From NCBI GenBank assembly GCA_050299835.1, contig JBNKWP010000019.1, positions 3,114 through 67,113 on the forward strand: a stretch of 64,000 nucleotides of DNA, in the 5' to 3' direction. The notes under the pieces were generated by a model. It saw nothing but the letters and a program-made list of their open reading frames with translations, was not told where the DNA came from and made no database searches. Position numbers and translations under genes: made by a program. The stretch is from JAJDOD01 sp050299835. Lineage in GTDB: Bacteria; Pseudomonadota; Alphaproteobacteria; Rhodobacterales; Rhodobacteraceae. Position 1 is the stretch's first letter; each line of letters starts with the position of its first letter. Positions 9,867-18,555 of the stretch are shown in pieces.

Positions 9867-10034
9867 TCAGGCGTGTTCGTCGTCTTCCGGCTCGTTGATC
9901 ATGGTCAGGCATTGGAAAAACAGCGCGACCGTTGTCAGAGCCGCCAGAAGCGGGAACACCCCGCCGAAGCCATAGACGAATGCCGCAATGGTGATGCCGG
10001 CGGCAACGAAAAGCAGGAAAATACTCGCAATCAT
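9867..10034 (-). CDS. Small membrane protein, 55 residues
   Basis: The frame starts at the ATG at 10032-10034, with an AAGG site about nine bases upstream on the minus strand, and ends at the TGA at 9867. The protein begins MIASIFLLFVAAGITIAAF and has two hydrophobic stretches (about residues 1-21 and 26-44), then a charged tail EPEDDEHA. It is probably an inner-membrane protein of two helices. I recognise no family. It shares the bidirectional terminator with uup. Confidence 0.65.
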   Translation of the reverse strand: MIASIFLLFVAAGITIAAFVYGFGGVFPLLAALTTVALFFQCLTMINEPEDDEHA

Positions 10035-10231
10035 CACAGGTTACCTTCACAAGTTTCACTAGACTCAACATGAACAGCTTACGCCTGGAATGTGGCGGTT
10101 TCCGTTTATTCTTCCGACAAATCCTCGGTTTTTCTGAATCTGTTGCCAGGAATCCGGTGATATATTTGGGGTAAATAGATACCTATTTCATAACTTGTTG
10201 TTTTCATTATAATATTTGAAAGACAAGTGTC

Positions 10232-10259
10232 TTGACTGTGTGCCCAATTCCCTTAGAAC
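10232..10259 (+). promoter_or_regulatory. Probable sigma-70 promoter of rplM-rpsI
   Basis: TTGACT (10232-10237) and TAGAAC (10254-10259) are 16 bases apart in an AT-rich intergenic stretch (10035-10301). Transcription would start near 10266, about 36 bases before the rplM ATG. Confidence 0.6.
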
Positions 10260-10301
10260 CGCGCCATCTTAAGACGGAACTCCCCACAAAGGGTACAGAA
10301 A

Positions 10302-10760
10302 ATGAAGACGTTCACCGCAACACCGGCGGACATCGACAAGCAGTGGATTCTCATCGACGCCGAAGGCATCGTGCTGGGTCGCCTTGCCTCGATCGTCGCC
10401 ATGCGCCTGCGCGGCAAGCACAAGGCCAGCTTCACGCCCCATATGGATATGGGCGACAATGTCATCGTCATCAACGCCGACAAGGTGCAGCTGACGGGCA
10501 ACAAGCGCAACAAGCCGAACTACTGGCACACCGGCTATCCGGGTGGGATCAAGTCCCGCACCACCGGTCAGATCCTGGAAGGCGACTACCCCGAGCGTGT
10601 CGTCACCCAGGCCGTGAAGCGGATGCTGCCGGGCGGCAAGCTGTCGCGCCAGCAGATGACCAACCTGCGCGTCTATGCCGGGGCCGAGCACCCGCATGAA
10701 GCGCAAAACCCGACCGTTCTGGACGTTGCGTCCATGAACAAGAAGAACACCCGGAGCTGA
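10302..10760 (+). CDS. rplM: 50S ribosomal protein L13
   Basis: The 152-residue protein is a full-length L13, with WILIDAEGIVLGRLAS, RGKHKASFTPHMDMGDNVIV, YWHTGYPGGIK and VKRMLPGGKL. It is an early-assembling protein of the large subunit. It forms an operon with rpsI, five bases downstream, the universal bacterial order. Confidence 0.98.
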   Translation: MKTFTATPADIDKQWILIDAEGIVLGRLASIVAMRLRGKHKASFTPHMDMGDNVIVINADKVQLTGNKRNKPNYWHTGYPGGIKSRTTGQILEGDYPERVVTQAVKRMLPGGKLSRQQMTNLRVYAGAEHPHEAQNPTVLDVASMNKKNTRS

Positions 10761-10765
10761 TCCAG

Positions 10766-11278
10766 ATGGCAGATGAAGTGAAAACCCTCGACGACCTGAA
10801 AGAGGTCGTGGGCGAAACCGCCGCCGCTCCGGTCGAAGCCGAAGCGCCGGTCACCGAGACCGCGGTCAGCCGCGAGCCGGTCCGCGACGACCTCGGCCGC
10901 TCCTACGCCACCGGCAAGCGGAAAGACGCGGTCGCCCGCGTCTGGATCAAACCGGGCTCCGGCAAGGTCACCGTCAACGGCAAGGAAATGGACGTCTATT
11001 TCGCCCGTCCCGTGCTGCAGATGATCCTGCGCCAGCCCTTCACCGTGGCCGGCGTGGACGGCCAGTTCGACGTGCAGGCAACCGTCAAGGGCGGCGGCCT
11101 CTCGGGCCAGGCCGGTGCGGTCAAGCACGGTATCTCGAAAGCATTGCAGCTTTACGACCCGTCGCTCCGCGGCGCGCTGAAAGCCGCAGGCTTCCTCACC
11201 CGCGACAGCCGCGTGGTCGAGCGGAAGAAATACGGCAAGGCAAAAGCCCGGAAGAGCTTCCAGTTCTCCAAGCGCTGA
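10766..11278 (+). CDS. rpsI: 30S ribosomal protein S9
   Basis: The C-terminal ~125 residues are a canonical S9 (SYATGKRKDAVARVWIKPGS, GQAGAVKHGISKAL, ending KKYGKAKARKSFQFSKR); the basic tail reaches the ribosomal P site. The first ~40 residues are an acidic, Ala/Glu/Pro-rich extension, common in alphaproteobacterial S9. The ATG at 10766 is preceded by GGAG within rplM's end region. Confidence 0.98.
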   Translation: MADEVKTLDDLKEVVGETAAAPVEAEAPVTETAVSREPVRDDLGRSYATGKRKDAVARVWIKPGSGKVTVNGKEMDVYFARPVLQMILRQPFTVAGVDGQFDVQATVKGGGLSGQAGAVKHGISKALQLYDPSLRGALKAAGFLTRDSRVVERKKYGKAKARKSFQFSKR

Positions 11279-11298
11279 TTGCTGGCGATATTGGGAAG

Positions 11299-11326
11299 AG
11301 GCCTCTGCGAAAGCGGGGGCCTTTTT
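11299..11326 (+). terminator. Rho-independent terminator after rpsI
   Basis: AGGCCTCTGC pairs with GCGGGGGCCT (including G-U pairs) around a GAAA loop, followed directly by a run of five T. It ends the rplM-rpsI operon 20 bases after the rpsI stop. Confidence 0.88.
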
Positions 11327-11503
11327 CGTTGGGGGCTTAGGAGCGGGAGATGTGGCTATGCAGGCCGTTGTCGGCGAAAGCCCCAGAGGCGGTTTTGTTT
11401 CGTCGCAGCGAACGGCGGCTTTGAGTCCAGAGTGACAAATGCTGCACAATGTACGAATGGGCGCTTTTAGGGTACTTCATGGGCTCAGACTGAGGAGTAG
11501 TCG

Positions 11504-12487
11504 GTGTACCGTCTTTTCAATTTCAGGATGATCTCAGAAATGTTGCCAACTCGCTACGTGCCTATTCTCGTGTTGATCCTCACTTCCCCGCAGTTTGCTT
11601 CGGCGCAGATAGAAGAAGTCCCATCATTCGATAGCTTTCAGGAATGCAGCATTTGCCCAGAAATGGTCGTACTCCCTTTGGGGTCTTTTGTCATGGGCGC
11701 GCCGTTGGAGCAATCAGCGGAGCTGTATCTAGACTATTTGTTCCCTCTCGCAAAATGGGCCAACCCGGATTTGGAACCGCGGGATCCGCCTGGCATGATC
11801 GAAGAGGGTCCAGAGCACGAAGTGGAGGTCGATATCCCGATCGCAATGGGCCGTTATGAAGTGACCGTTGCACAGTGGATGGCTTGCGTCGAGGCTGGAG
11901 GTTGCACCGACAACCCGAGGATGCATGTTCCCGGGCATGCCGACTATGTCGTAGCCGACAATCCCGACCATCCTGTAACGGGCGTCTCTTTCCTTGACAT
12001 GCAAGACTATATTGCTTGGCTCAATCGCGGTCTGGGAACAACCACTTACCGTCTACCAACAGAGGCGGAGTGGGAATACGCAGCCCGCGCCGGTACAGGG
12101 ACGACGTATTTCGAAGGTGAAACGCTGACGCGCGAACAAGCAAACATCCTGCTGTTCATTCACCCAAGCAAACAAGCACCTGGCAATCGTCGGATGCCAG
12201 TCGACGTGATGGCCATGAACACAGCGAACGCTTGGGGCCTGCATCACATGGCGGGGAACGCCGGTGAAGTCACCCTATCTTGCTTTGCCGGAAGTCACCT
12301 TGGATTTGAAACGTCTTCAGCTTATCTGGCCCATGCGAGGAACGCCGGCGAATGCGACCGCGTATGGAAAGGAGGAAGCTTTGGAGCCGATGCAGTTTAC
12401 GCGCGCCCTGCATATCGGAGGGCAGTCGGCGAAGCGCGGCAACATCCTAACAACGGATTTCGACTGGTTAAGGAAATGAGAGAATAG
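11504..12487 (+). CDS. Secreted FGE/SUMF1-like domain protein without the catalytic cysteines
   Basis: The GTG at 11504 follows GAGGAG (11492-11497) at good spacing, giving 327 residues. An N-terminal signal peptide ends near ASAQ (residue 35), so the protein should be periplasmic or exported. The rest is an FGE-sulfatase/SUMF1 domain: MVVLPLGSFVMGAP, MGRYEVTVAQWMACVEAGG, PVTGVSFLDMQDYIAWLN, YRLPTEAEWEYAARAG and NNGFRLV. True formylglycine-generating enzymes have two copper-binding cysteines in the RGGS...CR region; here it reads WKGGSFGADAVYARPAYR, so both are missing. It is probably a structural or binding member of the fold. Its lower GC and isolated position suggest transfer. No sulfatase is adjacent. 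Confidence 0.75.
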   Translation: MYRLFNFRMISEMLPTRYVPILVLILTSPQFASAQIEEVPSFDSFQECSICPEMVVLPLGSFVMGAPLEQSAELYLDYLFPLAKWANPDLEPRDPPGMIEEGPEHEVEVDIPIAMGRYEVTVAQWMACVEAGGCTDNPRMHVPGHADYVVADNPDHPVTGVSFLDMQDYIAWLNRGLGTTTYRLPTEAEWEYAARAGTGTTYFEGETLTREQANILLFIHPSKQAPGNRRMPVDVMAMNTANAWGLHHMAGNAGEVTLSCFAGSHLGFETSSAYLAHARNAGECDRVWKGGSFGADAVYARPAYRRAVGEARQHPNNGFRLVKEMRE

Positions 12488-12568
12488 CGGACTTCCGGTT
12501 CGAGCACACGAAGGTCAGCTTCGCCCCGCAAAGCAGACATCCATACGCACTCCCGAAACCTCCCATCC

Positions 12569-15500
12569 TCACCCCGCCAGCAACGCCGCATTACCCCCCG
12601 CCGCAGTCGTGTCCACGCACAAATGCCGCTCATGCAGCACGTGCGCCGCGTCCGGCACGCCTGTGATCAACGGCACGAGCGGCCCGTCACGCCGCGCCAG
12701 CGCCTCGGCCAGCGCCCGGCCCGTCTCCGCATCGCCCCACCAGAGCACGCCCGAGATCCCCTCCCGCGTCTCCAGTGTCTCGGGCGAGGGCAGGGCATCC
12801 GCCACCTCGGCAATCCCGCCTAGCGCCCGCACCAGCTTCGCCTGCCGCTGCGCCTCCGCCGCCTCCGGCCCAAGACACAGAACCGGCGGCCTTGGCCCAA
12901 CCGTTAGCCGGTTCAACTCGCCTGTGGGTCCCGGCAGCAGCACCTGCGGCGCGGGCACCTCCACCGGGGTCTCCGACGGCGCATAGAAGCGCGGCAGGTA
13001 ATGCGGCCCGCCCGCTTTCGGCCCGGTCCCTGACAGGCCCTCGCCTCCGAAAGGCTGGGACCCCACGACCGCGCCGATCTGGTTGCGGTTCACATAGACA
13101 TTGCCGACATGCAGCGCGTCCGAGACCTCCTGCACCCGCGTGTCGATCCGCGTGTGCAGCCCGAAGGTCAGCCCGTATCCGCTGGCGTTGATGTCGCGCA
13201 CGATGCGGTCGGTCTCGGACCCCTTGAACGTCGCCACATGCAAAACCGGCCCGAACACTTCGCGCTCTAGATCGCCGATCCCGCCCACCTCGATCAGGGT
13301 CGGGGGAATGAACGTGCCCGTCTCCGGCGCGCTCACCTGGTGCAGGACCTGACCGAGATGCGCCCCGATATAATCCGCAATCGACCGCCGCGCGGCCTCG
13401 TCGATCACCGGTCCCACATCCGTCGCGATGTCCAAGGGGTCGCCCACCCGCAACTCGTCCATCGCGCCCTTGATCATGTCGATCACATGGCCCGCGCTGT
13501 CCTCCTGCACATAGAGGCAGCGCAGGGCCGAACAGCGCTGCCCCGCCGACTGGACGGCCGAGGCCACGATGTCGCGCACCGCCTGTTCCGGCAGCGCGGT
13601 CGAATCCACGATCATCGCGTTGATCCCGCCGGTCTCCGCGATCAGCGGCGTTCCGGGGTCGAGATGGCGGGCGGCCGACCGCGCAATGTTCTTCGCCGTC
13701 GCCGTCGAGCCGGTGAACACGATCCCCTTCACGCGGTGATCAGACGTCAAGGCCGCCCCCACCGTGGCGCCCTGGCCGGGCAGCAACTGCAAAGCAGCCT
13801 TGGGCACACCCGCCTCATGCAACAAAGCCACCGCCCGCGCCGCGATCAGCGGCGTCTGCTCGGCCGGTTTCGCCAGCACCGCGTTCCCTGCCATCAAGGC
13901 GGCCGAGATCTGCCCGGTGAAGATCGCCAGCGGAAAGTTCCACGGGCTGATCGCTGTCACGATCCCCAGTGGCCGGCCTTCGCGCTGCTCCCCCTGAGCC
14001 GAATAATAGCGCAGGAAATCAACCGCTTCCCGAACCTCTCCCACGCAATCGAGCAGGGTCTTCCCGGCCTCCCGCGCCAGAAGCCCGAACAATTCGCCGT
14101 ACTGCGCCTCGTAGAGATCGGCGGCCTTGCGCAGCACCTCCGCCCGCTCTCCGGACGTCGCATCCCAGACGCGAGCCTCGTCCAATGCCCGCGCCACCGT
14201 CGCTTCGTCGGCTTCGGTCACATGACCGGCAACCACCCCGGTCGCCGGGTTCAGAACCGCCACCGCAACCCCTGACGCCTCCGCGACCGTCACCGGCCCG
14301 GCCTCACCTGGATAGTCGTCTCGGGCGTCAAAGACCTCCCCCAGCACCCCGTCATCCGACAAATCCCAGCCCCGCGAATTCTCCCGCTCCGGCGCAAAGA
14401 GCTTGCCCGGTTTCACCAGCGCCGCTGGGGCCCGCGCCGTCTCCAGCGCCGCGAAGGGATCGGCGGCGATCTCCTCCGCCGGCACGCTTTCATCCACGAT
14501 CTGATGCACGAAGGACGAGTTCGCCCCGTTCTCCAGCAAGCGCCGCACAAGGTAGGCCAGCAAATCCCGATGTGCCCCCACCGGCGCATAGATCCGGCAC
14601 CGCCCGCCGGTGTCCTTCAACACGATGTCATGCAGCCGCTCGCCCATCCCATGCAGCCGCTGAAACTCGAACGCACGGCCCTCGGCCAGTTCCAGCACAG
14701 CGGCCACCGTATGCGCGTTATGCGTGGCGAACTGCGGAAACAGCCGGTCGGACAGCGCAAAGAGCTTCCGCGCCAGACAGATATAGGACACATCCGTCGC
14801 CACCTTGGAGGTAAACAGCGGAAACCCCGGCATCCCCGCCACCTGCGCCAGCTTCATCTCCGTGTCCCAATAGGCGCCTTTCACCAGCCGGATATTCATC
14901 CGCCGGTCGTACCGCTCCGCCATGCCGTAAAGCACATCCAGCGCCGGCCCCGCCCGCTTGCCATAGGCTTGCACGACCACGCCGAACCCGTCCCAACCGG
15001 AAAGGTACTCATCCGCCAGCACGGCTTCGATCACCTTCAGCGACAAGACCAGACGGTCCTGCTCCTCCGCATCGACATGCAGCGCAATCCCCGCATCCCG
15101 CGCCTGCCGCGCCAGCCGGGACACCACCGGCACCAGCTCCGCCATCACGCGGGCCTCCTGCGCCACCTCGTACCGAGGATGCAACGCCGACAGCTTGATC
15201 GAGATCCCCGGATTGTCCGCAATCGTCTCGCGCACCGCCGCCTTGCCGATGGCCGCAATCGCCTTGGCATACTCGCTCGCATAGCGCTCCGCATCCGCCC
15301 GCGTCCGCGCTGCTTCCCCCAGCATGTCGAAGGAGTACGTATACCCCTTGTCCACCTGCGCCTGACCGCGCTCCAGCGCCGCCTCGATGGTCTGTCCCAG
15401 CACGAACTGCCGCCCCATCTCCTTCATCGCCCGCTTCACCGCGGCCCGGATCACCGGCTCCCCCAGCCGCTTGATCGCACCGCGCAGGGTGCCCGCCAGA

Positions 15501-15916
15501 CCAGGGCGCTCGTCATCCAGCACCTTGCCCGTCAGCATCAGCGCCCAGGTCGAGGCATTGACCAGCGAAGATGTCGCCGCCCCCACATGCGCATTCCACT
15601 CCGACGGCACGATCTTGTCTTCGATCAGCGCGTCCATCGTGAAGGTATCCGGCACCCGCAACATGGCTTCAGCCAGACACATCAGGGCCACGCCTTCCCG
15701 CGTCGAAAGTCCGTATTCAGCCAGGAAATGCTCCATCAGGGTGGGGTCGGACGTGTCGCGGATGCGGTGCACAAGTTTGGTCGCGCGATCCGAAATCGCT
15801 GTGCGCTCGTCGGCACTCAAACCGGCTTGGCTGACAAGCCGGTCGAGCAGGGCGGCCTCATCGGCGTATTTCGCATCAAGGCCAAGGGTCGGGAAAGGGG
15901 GAGGTGTCTGTTGCAT
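12569..15916 (-). CDS. putA: Bifunctional proline dehydrogenase / L-glutamate-gamma-semialdehyde dehydrogenase
   Basis: PutA oxidises proline to glutamate in two steps at the membrane face, passing electrons to quinone. The 1115-residue protein has a PRODH barrel (about 150-480; SIKLSALHPRY, MNIRLVKGAYWD) and an ALDH domain (about 515-990) with catalytic Cys795 in SAGQRCSALR. A C-terminal domain of ~110 residues ends ERHLCVDTTAAGGNAALLAG, typical of type B PutA proteins. There is no N-terminal ribbon-helix-helix, so it is not a self-regulating repressor. A divergent Lrp-type gene is the likely regulator. Confidence 0.96.
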   Translation of the reverse strand: MQQTPPPFPTLGLDAKYADEAALLDRLVSQAGLSADERTAISDRATKLVHRIRDTSDPTLMEHFLAEYGLSTREGVALMCLAEAMLRVPDTFTMDALIEDKIVPSEWNAHVGAATSSLVNASTWALMLTGKVLDDERPGLAGTLRGAIKRLGEPVIRAAVKRAMKEMGRQFVLGQTIEAALERGQAQVDKGYTYSFDMLGEAARTRADAERYASEYAKAIAAIGKAAVRETIADNPGISIKLSALHPRYEVAQEARVMAELVPVVSRLARQARDAGIALHVDAEEQDRLVLSLKVIEAVLADEYLSGWDGFGVVVQAYGKRAGPALDVLYGMAERYDRRMNIRLVKGAYWDTEMKLAQVAGMPGFPLFTSKVATDVSYICLARKLFALSDRLFPQFATHNAHTVAAVLELAEGRAFEFQRLHGMGERLHDIVLKDTGGRCRIYAPVGAHRDLLAYLVRRLLENGANSSFVHQIVDESVPAEEIAADPFAALETARAPAALVKPGKLFAPERENSRGWDLSDDGVLGEVFDARDDYPGEAGPVTVAEASGVAVAVLNPATGVVAGHVTEADEATVARALDEARVWDATSGERAEVLRKAADLYEAQYGELFGLLAREAGKTLLDCVGEVREAVDFLRYYSAQGEQREGRPLGIVTAISPWNFPLAIFTGQISAALMAGNAVLAKPAEQTPLIAARAVALLHEAGVPKAALQLLPGQGATVGAALTSDHRVKGIVFTGSTATAKNIARSAARHLDPGTPLIAETGGINAMIVDSTALPEQAVRDIVASAVQSAGQRCSALRCLYVQEDSAGHVIDMIKGAMDELRVGDPLDIATDVGPVIDEAARRSIADYIGAHLGQVLHQVSAPETGTFIPPTLIEVGGIGDLEREVFGPVLHVATFKGSETDRIVRDINASGYGLTFGLHTRIDTRVQEVSDALHVGNVYVNRNQIGAVVGSQPFGGEGLSGTGPKAGGPHYLPRFYAPSETPVEVPAPQVLLPGPTGELNRLTVGPRPPVLCLGPEAAEAQRQAKLVRALGGIAEVADALPSPETLETREGISGVLWWGDAETGRALAEALARRDGPLVPLITGVPDAAHVLHERHLCVDTTAAGGNAALLAG

Positions 15917-15947
15917 GCCCCCAGAATAACGTGCAGAACGTGGACGA

Positions 15948-15986
15948 TCAGACCAAGTTTTGAAAAATCATGGTCATTCAGACCAA
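15948..15986. promoter_or_regulatory. Candidate PutR operator repeats in the putA-putR intergenic region
   Basis: TCAGACCAA occurs at 15948-15956 and again at 15978-15986, exactly 30 bases apart, with an inverted TGGTCA at 15971-15976 between them. Three helical turns of spacing suits an Lrp-type multimer. The region also holds a short AT-rich segment. Assignment to PutR is inference from position. Confidence 0.4.
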
Positions 15987-16004
15987 AGAGGGAGGGAATA
16001 ATAG

Positions 16005-16472
16005 GTGATCGACCTAACCGACAAAACCAACCGCCGGATCATCGGCGCGCTCGTCGCCAACGCCCGCATCCCCATCACCGAACTGGCGAAGAAGGTGGGC
16101 CTGTCGAAGACCCCCGTCGCGCTACGCATGAAACAGATGGAAGACGCCGGCCTCATCACCGGCTACCGCGCCATCCTGTCGCCCCTGAAACTCGGCCTGA
16201 CCCATGTCACCTATGTCACCGTCGACCTGTCCGACACCCGCCAGAAGGCGCTGGAAGCCTTCAACGCCGCCGTCCGTGAGATCCCCGAGGTCGAGGAATG
16301 CTACATGATCGCCGGCGGCTTCGACTACCAGCTCAAGCTCCGCACCCGCGACATGCCGCATTTCCGCGCCGTGATGGCCGAGCGGATTTCCACCCTGCCG
16401 CATGTGAACTCGACCAGCAGCTATGTGGCGATGGAAGCGGTGGTGGAGGCTAACTGGGCGCTGCCTGGGTAA
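16005..16472 (+). CDS. putR: Lrp/AsnC family regulator, probable proline utilisation activator PutR
   Basis: The 155-residue protein has an Lrp helix-turn-helix (about 5-55; RRIIGALVANARIPITELAK, then VGLSKTPVALRMKQME) and a C-terminal RAM/AsnC ligand domain (EVEECYMIAGGFDYQLKL). The GTG at 16005 is preceded by GGAGGG at eight bases. It is divergent from putA with an 88-base spacer, the arrangement of PutR, the proline-responsive activator of putA in Rhodobacter and Agrobacterium. The family is certain; the regulon is inferred from position. Confidence 0.88.
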   Translation: MIDLTDKTNRRIIGALVANARIPITELAKKVGLSKTPVALRMKQMEDAGLITGYRAILSPLKLGLTHVTYVTVDLSDTRQKALEAFNAAVREIPEVEECYMIAGGFDYQLKLRTRDMPHFRAVMAERISTLPHVNSTSSYVAMEAVVEANWALPG

Positions 16473-16481
16473 GGGCCACCG

Positions 16482-16580
16482 CCCTCTCCCCCAACCTCTC
16501 TCCCGCCGGGAGAGGGGAGGCGCAGACCTCGACGCAACCGCCTCTCCCTCCGGCACGGAGGGGGATCGAGGGGGAGGGAC
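16482..16580. repeat. Palindromic GC-rich intergenic repeat (two hairpins)
   Basis: CTCTCCC/GGGAGAG (16498-16514, 3-base loop) and CCTCCG/CGGAGG (16547-16561, extended by G-U pairs) form two hairpins between convergent putR and the ABC-F gene. The style resembles REP-like palindromes widespread in proteobacteria. It probably ends transcripts from both sides or stabilises their 3' ends. Confidence 0.55.
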
Positions 16581-16612
16581 CCTCAGAAAAAAGGGCCAAG
16601 TCCGGGGCAACG

Positions 16613-18457
16613 CTAACCCCCCGCCGCCTCCAGCCGCTCCAGCGCCTTCATCCACAGTGCCTCGGCCCGCGCCAGCCCGTCCTCGACCTCTGCGAATTTC
16701 TTCTGCCAGCCCTCGGCCTCCGACGCCCGCGCGGCCTCATAGGTCGCCGGATCGGCGAGCCGCACCGCCAGCTTCTCCCGCATGTCCGTCAGCTTCTCGA
16801 CCCGCGCCTCGGCAGTTGAAACCTCTTGCCGCAACTCTGCAATCGTCGCCCGCGACGGCTTTGCCTGTTTCGCCTTCGGCTTTTCGGTCTTTGGCGCAGG
16901 CTGATCCAAGAGCATCCGCCGATACGCCTCCAGATCCTCCTCGTAAGGCGTGACGCGCCCGTCCTTCACCAGCCACAGCCGGTCAGCGACATGAGACAGC
17001 AGGTGCATGTCATGGCTCACCAGAACCACCGCGCCGGAATAGGCCGCAAGCGCTTCGATCAGCCCCTCGCGGCTCTCCATGTCCAGGTGGTTGGTCGGCT
17101 CATCGAGGATCAACATGTGCGGCGCATCGAGCGTCGCCAGCAGAAGCGACAACCGCGCCTTCTGCCCGCCCGACAGCTTCGCCGCGACCGTCTGCGCCTG
17201 ATCCGCCCCGATCCCGAAGCCCGCCAGAATGGCCCTCAGTTTCGCAGGCGTCTCGTTCGGCCGCTCGCGCCGGATATGATCCAGCGGCGTCTCATCAGCG
17301 TGCAGCTCGTCCAGCTGATGCTGCGCGAAATACCCGATCCGCAGCTTCCGCGCCCGCGTGATCCGCCCGCCCAAGGGGTCCAGCTTGCCCACCAACAGCT
17401 TGGAAAGCGTGGATTTTCCCTCGCCGTTCTGACCCAGGAGCGCGATCCTGTCGTCCTGGTCGATCCTCAGCGACAGCTTCGACAGAACGGGCGTACCGTC
17501 ATAGCCGACGCTCGCGCTTTCCGTGTTGATGATCGGCGGCGAGAGTTCCTCCGGTTCCGGAAAGGAGAACTTCTTCAAGGCCGCTTCCTGCGGTGTGGTG
17601 ATCGGCGTCATCCTGGCGATCATCTTCAGCCGCGACTGCGCCTGAACCGCCTTCGACGCCTTCGCCCGGAACCGATCCACGAAGGACTGCAAATGCGCCC
17701 GCCGTGCCTCCTGCTTCTTGGCTTCCGCAGCCGCCACCGCCAGCCGCGCTGCGCGGGTCTCTGCGAAGGTGTCGTAGCGCCCCTGGTAGAGCGTCAGCTT
17801 GCGATCCTCCAGATGCAGGATTGAGTTCACTGCGCGGTTCAACAGCCCCCGGTCATGGCTGATCGTGATGACCGTATGCGGGTACTTGGCCAGATAACTC
17901 TCCAGCCAAAGCGCCCCTTCAAGGTCCAGATAGTTCGTCGGCTCATCGAGCAGCAACAGGTCGGGGGCCGAGAACAGCACCCCTGCCAGCGCAACCCGCA
18001 TCCGCCATCCGCCGGAGAAGGCGGAGCATGGCATCGCCTGTTCGGCTTCCCCAAAACCCAGGCCCTTCAGGATCACGGCGGCCCGCGCCTCTGCCGACCA
18101 GGCGTCGATATCGGCCAGCCGCGTCTGGATATCCGCCACGCGATTCGGATCGGTCGCGGTCTCGGCTTCCGCCATCAGTGCGGCCCGTTCACCATCGGCC
18201 TCCAGCACCGTGTCCAGCAACGAGGTCTCCGACCCCGGCACCTCCTGCGCCACGCCTCCGATCCGTGCCCCCCGGTTGACCGAGATCGCCCCGCCTTCAA
18301 GCACCAACTCTTCCCGTATCAGCTTGAAAAGTGTGGTCTTTCCGGTCCCGTTCCTGCCAACGAAACCCACCTTGTGCCCATCGGGAATCATGGCCGAAGC
18401 CCCTTCAAACAGGGGCCGACCTTCGATGGCAAACCGTATATCGTCGATACGCAACAT
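16613..18457 (-). CDS. ABC-F family ATPase (YheS/EttA-like)
   Basis: I place the start at the ATG at 18455-18457 (MLRIDDIRFAIEGRPLFEGA), giving 614 residues; upstream open frame is not conserved. Two ABC domains are seen: Walker A GRNGTGKTT and GQNGEGKST, signatures FSGGWRMR and LSGGQKAR, Walker B LLLLDEPTNYLDLE and MLILDEPTNHLDME. A basic linker joins the domains. The C-terminal ~90 residues form a charged coiled coil. No membrane segments occur, so it works in the cytosol, probably on ribosomes. It is the second ABC-F gene here besides uup. Confidence 0.9.
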   Translation of the reverse strand: MLRIDDIRFAIEGRPLFEGASAMIPDGHKVGFVGRNGTGKTTLFKLIREELVLEGGAISVNRGARIGGVAQEVPGSETSLLDTVLEADGERAALMAEAETATDPNRVADIQTRLADIDAWSAEARAAVILKGLGFGEAEQAMPCSAFSGGWRMRVALAGVLFSAPDLLLLDEPTNYLDLEGALWLESYLAKYPHTVITISHDRGLLNRAVNSILHLEDRKLTLYQGRYDTFAETRAARLAVAAAEAKKQEARRAHLQSFVDRFRAKASKAVQAQSRLKMIARMTPITTPQEAALKKFSFPEPEELSPPIINTESASVGYDGTPVLSKLSLRIDQDDRIALLGQNGEGKSTLSKLLVGKLDPLGGRITRARKLRIGYFAQHQLDELHADETPLDHIRRERPNETPAKLRAILAGFGIGADQAQTVAAKLSGGQKARLSLLLATLDAPHMLILDEPTNHLDMESREGLIEALAAYSGAVVLVSHDMHLLSHVADRLWLVKDGRVTPYEEDLEAYRRMLLDQPAPKTEKPKAKQAKPSRATIAELRQEVSTAEARVEKLTDMREKLAVRLADPATYEAARASEAEGWQKKFAEVEDGLARAEALWMKALERLEAAGG

Positions 18458-18555
18458 GGGCTGCGGCCTAGCAGAGCGCGGGGCGCTGGGAAAGACGGCA
18501 TTGGCGCGTGCGCGGGAACTGAGGCATATGTCCAAAGAAACAGGGAGGAACACCA

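Noticed and set aside
12488..12568. CGAAG-GTCAG-CTTCG hairpin downstream of putA
   Set aside because: The 5-bp stem has no T-run in the putA direction and is too weak to call a terminator.
14504..16279. Open frame of about 590 codons opposite putA and running into putR
   Set aside because: It overlaps two genes with clear family matches and its composition is that of antisense GC-rich DNA.
16473..16612. Repetitive C/G-rich stretch considered as a CRISPR or tandem repeat
   Set aside because: There are only two different hairpins without regular units or spacers; it is a palindromic intergenic repeat.
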